In this document: positions 14,862 to 20,377 of the stretch, one piece after another
Layout: each line of letters opens with the position of its first letter
Numbering within the stretch: the stretch's first letter is position 1
The notes under the pieces: model-generated
Told to the model about the DNA's origin: nothing
Database searches by the model: none
Seen by the model: only the letters and a program-made list of their open reading frames with translations
DNA from: Thermoanaerobacterales bacterium
GTDB lineage: Bacteria; Actinomycetota; Acidimicrobiia; Acidimicrobiales; JACDCH01
Assembly: GCA_017577565.1 (NCBI GenBank)
Contig: PKRH01000062.1
Location: forward strand, 1 to 20,377
Length of the DNA stretch: 20,377 nucleotides
Reading direction: 5' to 3'
Made by a program: the position numbers and the translations under genes

Positions 14862-15317
14862 GACGTGGAGCGCGACGGGCTTGCCGAGCGCCTGCTCCAG
14901 CGCGCCCGCGGCGGCGCCGACGAGCTGGTGTGAGACGTCCGACAGGGCCCGGGCGATCGCCAGCTCCTCGCCGACCACCGGCATCTCGGGGTCGGTGGGG
15001 TGCCGCCGGGCCCGACCCCAGCCCGAGAACTCGCGGTCGCCCAGCCGCAGGCGGGCGACGGCGTCGGTGTGGTCGGCGTCCTCGGTCAGCGAGATGTCGA
15101 CGCGCAGGCCGATGCGGTCCGGCCGCCGCTCCTGGCGGGGCTCGATGCGGACGTCCGTGCCCGGCGCGAGGAGCGTGTCGTGGTCCGTGCCCTCCCAGCG
15201 GACGCGCAGCCGGTCGCCGGCGGCGCCCCGGACGATCTCGACGACCTCGCCCCGACGGGGCGGCTGCCCCACCTTCGCGCCCTCGACGACCACCCGGTCA
15301 CCGACGTGTACCTCCAT
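14859..15317 (-). CDS. DUF1918-DUF1876 domain fusion protein
   Basis: The product is 152 residues, soluble, with no TM or signal. The N-terminal ~58 residues (VHVGDRVVVEGAKVGQPPRRGEVVEI...VRWEGTDHDTLLAPGTDVRI) match the SH3-like DUF1918 pattern. Residues ~68-150 (LRVDISLTEDADHTDAVARLRLGDREFSGWGRARRHPTDPEMPVVGEELAIARALSDV, read in pieces) match the dsRBD-like DUF1876 domain. In mycobacteria DUF1876 proteins such as Rv1738 are hypoxia-induced and have been compared structurally with ribosome hibernation factors. A stress or translation role here is inference. The start is secured by an AGGAGG Shine-Dalgarno 7 nt upstream. The gene is divergent from miaA. Confidence 0.85.
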   Translation of the reverse strand: MEVHVGDRVVVEGAKVGQPPRRGEVVEIVRGAAGDRLRVRWEGTDHDTLLAPGTDVRIEPRQERRPDRIGLRVDISLTEDADHTDAVARLRLGDREFSGWGRARRHPTDPEMPVVGEELAIARALSDVSHQLVGAAAGALEQALGKPVALHV

Positions 15318-15321
15318 GGGG

Positions 15322-15331
15322 CCACCTCCTC
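15322..15331 (-). promoter_or_regulatory. strong Shine-Dalgarno of the DUF1918-DUF1876 gene
   Basis: The reverse strand reads GAGGAGGTGG, with AGGAGG 7 nt from ATG 15317. It is one of the two best ribosome-binding sites in the window and suggests high expression. Confidence 0.75.
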
Positions 15332-15412
15332 ACGTCGTCCGACGGGGACGTGGCTACCCGCATCGCCCCCACCGGAGTCCTGGTCCTGGCGCCGATCCCG
15401 GGTCGGCGGCGG

Positions 15413-15418
15413 TACCGT
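15413..15418 (+). promoter_or_regulatory. -10 box of miaA (leaderless start)
   Basis: TACCGT, exactly 8 nt before ATG 15427, in the 109-nt divergent gap. No SD precedes the ATG and no clear -35 is seen. It probably drives the miaA-dapF-hflX-dapC run. Confidence 0.5.
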
Positions 15419-15426
15419 CCGGCGCG

Positions 15427-16398
15427 ATGTCGCAGACCCCTCCCGGACCGCACGTGGCGATCGTGGGCACGACGGCGTCGGGCAAGTCCGCGCTCGCCCT
15501 CGAGCTCGCGCGCCGCGACCCGTCGATCGAGATCGTCTCGGTCGACTCCATGCAGGTCTACCGGGGGATGGACATCGGCACCGCCAAGCCGACCCCGGCG
15601 GAGCGGGCCGAGGTGCCCCACCACCTGATCGACGTCGTCGACCCCTGGGAGGACTTCACCGTCGCCTGGTTCGCCCGGGAGGCCCGGCGGGCGGTGGCCG
15701 AGATCACCGCCCGGGGGCACCGGGCCCTGCTCGTGGGGGGCACGGGCCTGTACCTGCGGGCGGTCGTCGACGACCTGCAGGTGCCCGGCCGCTACCCCGA
15801 GGTGCGGGCGGCGCTCGAGGCCGATCCCGACACCGTCGGGCTCCACCGGCGCCTGCGCGAGCTCGACCCGGTGGCGGCCGGCCGCATGGAGCCGACCAAC
15901 CGCCGGCGCGTCATCCGGGCCCTCGAGGTCACGCTCGGGAGCGGGCGCCCGTTCTCGTCGTACGGCCCCGGCCTCGACGTCTACCCGCCCAGCCGCTTCC
16001 ACCTGGTCGGCGTGCGCCTGCCCCACGAGGTCGTGGCCCGGCGCATCGCGGCGCGCTACGAGCAGCAGATGGCCGCCGGCTTCCTCGACGAGGTCCGCCG
16101 CCTGCTCGCCCACCCCCGGGGCATGTCCCGCACGGCCCGCCAGGCGCTCGGGTACCGGGAGCTGATCGCGCACCTGGAGGGCGAGGCGTCGCTCGACGAG
16201 GCCCTCGAGCTGGCGGTCCGCCGCACCCGCCGCTTCGCCCGCCGGCAGGCGTCGTGGTTCCGGCGCGACCCCCGCATCCGGTGGCTCGACGCCGACGAGG
16301 ACCCTGCCGCCCTCCTGCCGGCGCTCGAGGCCGAGGTCGAGCGGGCGGGCGGGAATCCGCGCCGCCCGGCGCCGGGCGTCGGGCACACTGGTCGGTGA
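15427..16398 (+). CDS. miaA: tRNA dimethylallyltransferase MiaA
   Basis: This 323-residue enzyme transfers a dimethylallyl group from DMAPP to A37 of tRNAs, giving i6A37, the substrate of MiaB. The P-loop GTTASGKS is at 14-21. It is followed by VSVDSMQVYRGMDIGTAKP with catalytic D40, then HHLIDVVDPWEDFTVAWFA, LLVGGTGLYLRAVVDDL and NRRRVIRALEV. The tRNA-binding end carries ARQALGYRELIAHLEG and RRTRRFARRQASWFRRDPRIRWLD. Length is normal. The last ~20 residues are a non-conserved Arg/Pro/Gly tail. The start is given by homology and TACCGT 8 nt upstream. The stop is 1 nt from the dapF ATG. Confidence 0.96.
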   Translation: MSQTPPGPHVAIVGTTASGKSALALELARRDPSIEIVSVDSMQVYRGMDIGTAKPTPAERAEVPHHLIDVVDPWEDFTVAWFAREARRAVAEITARGHRALLVGGTGLYLRAVVDDLQVPGRYPEVRAALEADPDTVGLHRRLRELDPVAAGRMEPTNRRRVIRALEVTLGSGRPFSSYGPGLDVYPPSRFHLVGVRLPHEVVARRIAARYEQQMAAGFLDEVRRLLAHPRGMSRTARQALGYRELIAHLEGEASLDEALELAVRRTRRFARRQASWFRRDPRIRWLDADEDPAALLPALEAEVERAGGNPRRPAPGVGHTGR

Positions 16399-16399
16399 C

Positions 16400-17233
16400 A
16401 TGCGCCTGACGAAGCACCACGGCCTCGGCAACGACTTCCTCGTCCTGCTCGACCCCGAGGCCACGCACCCGCTCGATGCCGAGATCGCCCGGCAGCTCTG
16501 CGACCGGCACACGGGGGTCGGCGCCGACGGCGTGATGCGCGCCGTGCCGGCGGCCCCCGGCGAGGCCGCCGTCGCCCGCATGGAGCTGCGCAACGCCGAC
16601 GGCTCCCGGGCCGAGATGAGCGGCAACGGGATCCGGTGCTTCGCGCAGGCGCTCCGGCTCGGCGGCTGGCCGGGCGCGGACGGCGACGAGATCGCCGTCG
16701 CCACCGACGCCGGCCTCCGCACCGTCGCCGTCCACGGGCGTCTCGACGAGGTCACGCTCGACCTGTCGGTCGACATGGGCACCGCCCGCATCACGGGCGA
16801 GGCCCCCGAGTGGACCGGCGGGGCCATCGGGCGGGCGCTGCTCGTCGACGTCGGCAACCCCCACCTCGTCCTCGACCTGTCGGCGGCCCCGGCCGAGGCC
16901 GCCGCCGAGGTCGACCTCGTGGCGGTGGGGGAGTCGGTCAACGCCAAGATCCCAGGGGGCGCCAACGTGCACCTGCTCACCACCGAGGGCGACACGGTCG
17001 TCATCCGGCCCTACGAGCGCGGCGTCGGCCCGACCCGGGCCTGCGGCACCGGGGCCTGCGCCTCGGCCGCCGCGGCCCGCCGCTGGGGCCTGGCCGGCGA
17101 CCGGGTCCCGGTGGCCATGCCCGGCGGTCGGGTGGAGGTGGCGCTCGGCCCGGGCGAGGACGACCCCGTGCGCCTCCGGGGGCCGGCCACCTACGTCGCC
17201 GAGGTCGTGCTGGGGGTGTCGCCGTGGCGCTGA
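16400..17233 (+). CDS. dapF: diaminopimelate epimerase DapF
   Basis: This 277-residue PLP-independent epimerase interconverts LL- and meso-diaminopimelate for peptidoglycan and lysine synthesis. Both catalytic cysteines are visible: C80 in AEMSGNGIRCFAQAL and C215 in PTRACGTGACASAAAA. Other family features are the start MRLTKHHGLGNDFLVL, TGVGADGVM, LVDVGNPHLVL and RPYERGVGPTRACGTG. The region before the second active site reads NAKIPGGANVHLL instead of the commoner FP..xNVxF, a mild variation. The ATG lies 1 nt after the miaA stop. A CACACT box 10 nt upstream could serve as an internal -10 but is weak. The end overlaps hflX by 10 nt. Confidence 0.96.
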   Translation: MRLTKHHGLGNDFLVLLDPEATHPLDAEIARQLCDRHTGVGADGVMRAVPAAPGEAAVARMELRNADGSRAEMSGNGIRCFAQALRLGGWPGADGDEIAVATDAGLRTVAVHGRLDEVTLDLSVDMGTARITGEAPEWTGGAIGRALLVDVGNPHLVLDLSAAPAEAAAEVDLVAVGESVNAKIPGGANVHLLTTEGDTVVIRPYERGVGPTRACGTGACASAAAARRWGLAGDRVPVAMPGGRVEVALGPGEDDPVRLRGPATYVAEVVLGVSPWR

Positions 17234-18516
17234 TCGATCGCAGCTTCCGCGAGAAGATCGTCGTCGTGGGCGTGACCATCCCGCCCGAGACCGTCGAGGA
17301 GACCGAGGCCTCGCTCGACGAGCTCGAGCTGCTCATCGACACGGCGGGCGCCGACGTGGTCGCCCGGGTCCAGCAGCGCCGGACGGCGCCCGACCCGCCG
17401 ACCTACGTCGGCCGCGGCAAGGCCGAGGAGCTGCGGGAGGTCGCCCTCGCCACCGACTGCGACACGGTGGTGTTCGACAACGAGCTGACCCCGGCGCAGC
17501 AGTACAACCTCGAGAAGCTCCTGGGCCGGACGGCCATCGACCGCACCGCGGTCATCCTCGACATCTTCGCCCAGAACGCCCACAGCCAGGAGGGCAAGGC
17601 CCAGGTCGAGCTGGCCCAGCTGCGCTACCGGCTGCCCCGGCTCCGCCGGCAGGCCGGCGCCCTGTCGCAGCAGGCCGGCGGCATGTCGGCGGCCGGCGGT
17701 GCCGCCCGCATCGGCACCCGCGGCCCCGGCGAGACCCAGCTCGAGGTCGACCGGCGCCGCATCGTCCGGCGCATCCACAAGCTCGAGGCCGACCTGCGGG
17801 ACATCGAGCGCCACCGCCGGACGCAGCGCAAGGCCCGCCGCCGCGGGCAGCTCGCCAAGGTCGTGATCGTCGGCTACACGAACGCCGGCAAGTCGACGCT
17901 GCTCAACCGGCTGACCGACGCCGGCGTCCTCGTCGAGGACCGCCTGTTCGCCACGCTCGACGCCACGACCCGGCGGCTGTCGCTGCCCGGCGGCGAGACC
18001 GTGCTGCTCACCGACACCGTCGGCTTCATCCGCAAGCTGCCGCACCAGCTCGTCGAGGCCTTCCGCTCGACGCTCGACGTGGCGGTCGACGCCGACCTGC
18101 TGGTCCACGTCGTCGACGCCAGCGCCCCCGACGTGGAGGGCAACATACGGGCCGTGCGCACGGTGCTCTGCGAGATCGGCGCCGACCGGGTGCCCGAGCT
18201 GCTGGCGTTCAACAAGGCCGACCTCGCGCCGGAGGCCGCCGAGCGGCTGCGCGAGGAGCACGAGGGGTCGGTGGCGCTCAGCGCCGTCACCGGCCAGGGC
18301 GTCGACCGCCTGCTGGCGACGATCGGTGACCGCCTCCGGGCGATGACGACGGTGCTCGACCTCGTCATCCCGTTCGACCGGGGCGACCTGCTCGCCGCCG
18401 CCCACCGGGCGGGCGAGGTGCTGCACGAGGAGCCCGGCGAGGGCGGCATGCACCTCCGGGGTCGGTTCGACGACGCCACGGCCGGCCGCTTCCGCGAGTA
18501 CGTGGTGTCGACGTGA
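17224..18516 (+). CDS. hflX: ribosome-associated GTPase HflX
   Basis: This 430-residue GTPase binds the large ribosomal subunit and, in studied bacteria, splits or rescues stalled ribosomes. The N-terminal HflX domain (about 10-175) has YVGRGKAEEL, VVFDNELTPAQQYNLEK, DRTAVILDIFAQNAHSQEGK and GPGETQLEVDRR. It is followed by a basic coiled-coil (KLEADLRDIERHRRTQRKARRRG). The G domain carries G1 GYTNAGKST (217-225), LFATLDATTRR, G3 DTVGF (264-268), G4 NKAD (330-333) and G5 SAVTGQG. A C-terminal ferredoxin-like domain ends the protein. GTG 17224 starts inside dapF, and the stop overlaps the next gene by 4 nt (GTGA), so it is coupled on both sides. dapF-hflX adjacency is common in actinobacteria. 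Confidence 0.96.
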   Translation: MALIDRSFREKIVVVGVTIPPETVEETEASLDELELLIDTAGADVVARVQQRRTAPDPPTYVGRGKAEELREVALATDCDTVVFDNELTPAQQYNLEKLLGRTAIDRTAVILDIFAQNAHSQEGKAQVELAQLRYRLPRLRRQAGALSQQAGGMSAAGGAARIGTRGPGETQLEVDRRRIVRRIHKLEADLRDIERHRRTQRKARRRGQLAKVVIVGYTNAGKSTLLNRLTDAGVLVEDRLFATLDATTRRLSLPGGETVLLTDTVGFIRKLPHQLVEAFRSTLDVAVDADLLVHVVDASAPDVEGNIRAVRTVLCEIGADRVPELLAFNKADLAPEAAERLREEHEGSVALSAVTGQGVDRLLATIGDRLRAMTTVLDLVIPFDRGDLLAAAHRAGEVLHEEPGEGGMHLRGRFDDATAGRFREYVVST

Positions 18517-19679
18517 CCGCGACCGATCCCCGGGCGGCGCCCGGCTTCCGCCCGCCGCCGTACCCCTACGACCGCCTCGACGACCTGCGCCGGGTGGCGG
18601 CCGCGCTCCCGGGCGGCGCCGTGGACCTGTCGATCGGCACGCCCTGCGACCCGCCGCCGCCGGCCGTCGTGCGGGCGCTCGGGATCTCCGGCGCCGAGCG
18701 TGGCTACCCGCCGTCGGTCGGGACGGCGGCGCTCCGGGAGGCGGCGGCCCGGTGGCTGGCCCGGCGGTTCGGGGCCGAGGTCGACCCGGCCCACGTCGCC
18801 GCGTGCGTGGGCACCAAGGAGCTGGTGGCCGGCGTGCCCCACTGGCTGCGGCTGCGCACCCCCAGCCGCGACACCGTCCTCTACCCGGCGACGAGCTACC
18901 CGACCTACGCGATGGGCGCGACGCTGGCCGGGTGCCGGGCCGTGCCCTACCGGTCGCTGGACGAGATCGACGCCGGCGACGCCGCCCGGGCGCTGTGCCT
19001 GTGGGTGAACTCGCCCGCCAACCCGACCGGCGAGCTCGCCGACCTCGCCGCCGCGGCGGCGTGGGGGCGGGACCACGGCGTGCCGGTGCTCTCGGACGAG
19101 TGCTACATCGAGTTCACCTGGCAGGGGCCGGGCCGCACGATCCTGGCCGAGGGCACGGAGGGGGTCCTCGCCGTCCACTCGCTCTCGAAGCGGTCGAACC
19201 TGGCCGGGGCCCGCGTCGGCTTCTACGCCGGCGACCCCGAGCTCGTGCGCTACCTGTCCGAGGTGCGCAAGCACGCCGGCTTCATGGTGCCGGGCCCGGT
19301 CCAGGCGGCCGCCGTGGTGGCACTGGACGACGACGAGCACGTCGAGCTCCAGCGCGAGCGGTACCGCCGGCGGCTCGACCTGCTGCGGGCCGCGCTGGTG
19401 GAGGCCGGCGTCGAGTGCCCGGCGCCGGCCGGCACGTTCTACCTGTGGGTGCCGGCGCCGGGCGGCGACGCCTGGGCGCTGGCCCGGTGGCTCGCCCGGA
19501 CGGCCGGCGCCGTCGTGTCGCCCGGCGAGTTCTACGGCGAGGCCGGGGCGGGGCACGTCCGCATCGCGGTCGTGCAGCCGGACGACCAGCTCGCCCTCGT
19601 GGCCCAGCGGCTCGCCGCCGCGCCCGCGCCGGTGGGGGATGTCCCCGATGCGGGCGCCCCGGGCGGTGGGACAGCATGA
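18513..19679 (+). CDS. dapC: succinyldiaminopimelate aminotransferase, DapC type
   Basis: This 388-residue class I/II PLP aminotransferase has LSIGTPCDPPPPAVVRAL, YPPSVGTAALREAAARWLARR, CVGTKELVAGVP, YPATSYPTYAMGA, VNSPANPTG and SDECYIEF. The PLP lysine is K226 in HSLSKRSNLAGARVGFYAGD. The GTKE/SPANPTGE and SKRSNLAG wording matches actinobacterial N-succinyl-LL-DAP aminotransferases. DapC makes the precursor upstream of DapF in the succinylase pathway, and dapF lies two genes away. Another aminotransferase specificity cannot be excluded from motifs alone. The GTG start overlaps the hflX stop (GTGA). The last ~20 residues are an Ala/Gly/Pro-rich tail. Confidence 0.85.
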   Translation: MTATDPRAAPGFRPPPYPYDRLDDLRRVAAALPGGAVDLSIGTPCDPPPPAVVRALGISGAERGYPPSVGTAALREAAARWLARRFGAEVDPAHVAACVGTKELVAGVPHWLRLRTPSRDTVLYPATSYPTYAMGATLAGCRAVPYRSLDEIDAGDAARALCLWVNSPANPTGELADLAAAAAWGRDHGVPVLSDECYIEFTWQGPGRTILAEGTEGVLAVHSLSKRSNLAGARVGFYAGDPELVRYLSEVRKHAGFMVPGPVQAAAVVALDDDEHVELQRERYRRRLDLLRAALVEAGVECPAPAGTFYLWVPAPGGDAWALARWLARTAGAVVSPGEFYGEAGAGHVRIAVVQPDDQLALVAQRLAAAPAPVGDVPDAGAPGGGTA

Positions 19680-19683
19680 GCGC

Positions 19684-20377
19684 ATGCAGCCCGTCTCCCA
19701 CCGCCCGGCGCCACCACCCCCGCCGGTGGTGAGCGACCAGCTCGTCCGACCGTCGAGGTGGTGGTTCGCGGTCGCCGGTGCCATCGCCGCCATCGGCGTC
19801 GTCGCGGCCGTCGTGTTCCTCGTGCAGGCGGCGATCCGCTACACGGACGCCGTCCAGGACTTCGAGCGGGCGCGCGTCCCCGCCGAGCTCGACGTGCACA
19901 TCGAGGACCCCGGCGGCTACACGATCTACCACGAGTACTCGGGCGCCGACACCAGCGACCCGGTGGCGCCGCCGGAGCTGGTGGTCGAGGTGACCGACCC
20001 CTCCGGCAGCCTCGTCGCGGTGCGCGAGTACTCGTCCGAGGTGACCTACGACGTCGCCGGGCACGAGGGGCGCGCGGTCTACAGCTTCCACGCGGACGAG
20101 CCGGGCGTGTACCACGTCTCGGCGACCAGCCCCGACAGCCGGTTCTCGCGCGTCGCGGTCGGCCGGGGCTTCGGCGCGATCGTCACCCGACCCATCGTCA
20201 CCGGCGTCGTCGTCGGCGTCGTGGCCGTGGCCGGGGCCGTCGTGCTGGCGATCGTCGTCGGGGTGAAGCGGTCGGCGAGCCGCCGGCGGCTCGCCCCGCC
20301 CCCGGTGCCGGGGGCCTGGGTCCCGGCCGGGCCCGGGTTCGGCCCGCCCGGCCCTCCCGGCGCGGCCGGCCCGCTCC
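19684..20377 (+). CDS. two-TM membrane protein with Pro-rich ends (3' end outside window)
   Basis: The frame is open from ATG 19684 to the last base, about 231 codons with no stop. The N-terminus is Pro-rich (QPVSHRPAPPPPPVV). It is followed by TM1 (about 28-50, FAVAGAIAAIGVVAAVVFLV), an extracytoplasmic beta-type domain (about 52-170, with ELDVHIEDPGGYTIYHEY and EPGVYHVSATSPDSRF), and TM2 (about 172-198, IVTGVVVGVVAVAGAVVLAIVVG). A Gly/Pro-rich cytoplasmic tail runs off the window. Membrane proteins of this build with GPP-rich tails are common in actinobacteria; the function is unknown and I do not recognise the family. The ATG is 4 nt after the dapC stop. A weak -10-like CAGCAT lies 6 nt upstream and no SD is seen. 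Confidence 0.75.
   Translation, partial: MQPVSHRPAPPPPPVVSDQLVRPSRWWFAVAGAIAAIGVVAAVVFLVQAAIRYTDAVQDFERARVPAELDVHIEDPGGYTIYHEYSGADTSDPVAPPELVVEVTDPSGSLVAVREYSSEVTYDVAGHEGRAVYSFHADEPGVYHVSATSPDSRFSRVAVGRGFGAIVTRPIVTGVVVGVVAVAGAVVLAIVVGVKRSASRRRLAPPPVPGAWVPAGPGFGPPGPPGAAGPL

Noticed and set aside
16384..16389. CACACT as a dapF promoter
   Set aside because: It lacks the first T of TANNNT and sits 10 nt, not 8, from the start. dapF is 1 nt from miaA and is more simply co-transcribed.

Overview
The window is a GC-rich (roughly 70-75% by eye), densely packed stretch of an actinobacterial chromosome. The gene order ftsK - rimO - pgsA - cinA - recA - miaB - miaA - dapF - hflX is the conserved actinobacterial neighbourhood around recA. 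The recA SOS box has the CGAAC-N4-GTTCG form used by Gram-positive and actinobacterial LexA. Many start codons lie a fixed short distance after a TANNNT -10 box, as expected for leaderless actinobacterial mRNAs. The lack of clgR and recX, together with the DUF3048 and DUF1918/DUF1876 genes, suggests a lineage such as Acidimicrobiia rather than a mycobacterium or streptomycete. That placement is inference.

Layout. 1-1668: 3' part of ftsK (DNA translocase). 1807-5184: two-gene ABC exporter (MacB/LolD-type ATPase plus a two-FtsX-domain permease), preceded by a duplicated promoter/start unit. 5222-6203: ECF-type sigma factor and a small partner protein. 6260-9402: rimO, pgsA, cinA, all forward. 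9464-10633: one reverse-strand gene for a membrane-anchored DUF3048 protein. 10634-10910: divergent intergenic region with two 49-nt palindromic repeat copies. 10911-12670: thpR and recA, with a LexA-controlled recA promoter. 12827-14838: miaB overlapping a GNAT acetyltransferase gene. 14859-15317: reverse-strand DUF1918-DUF1876 gene, convergent with the GNAT gene across a hairpin that contains both stop codons. 15427-19679: tightly coupled miaA-dapF-hflX-dapC run. 19684-20377: start of a two-TM membrane protein gene, cut by the window edge. No gene-free gap exceeds 300 bases.

How the genes fit together. The window holds chromosome segregation (FtsK) and recombination/SOS (RecA). It also holds RNA and ribosome modification: RimO on ribosomal protein S12, MiaA plus MiaB making ms2i6A37 in tRNA, and HflX rescuing or splitting ribosomes. 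Phospholipid synthesis (PgsA) and NMN/nucleotide salvage (CinA) are present, as are two diaminopimelate-pathway enzymes (DapF, DapC) feeding peptidoglycan and lysine. I see no phage, IS, CRISPR or toxin-antitoxin system and no convincing new defence or biosynthetic system. The less ordinary signals are small-scale: the repeat element at 10738-10868, the tandem leaderless promoter/mini-ORF before the ABC operon, the structured recA leader, and the sigma-factor/partner pair at 5222-6203.
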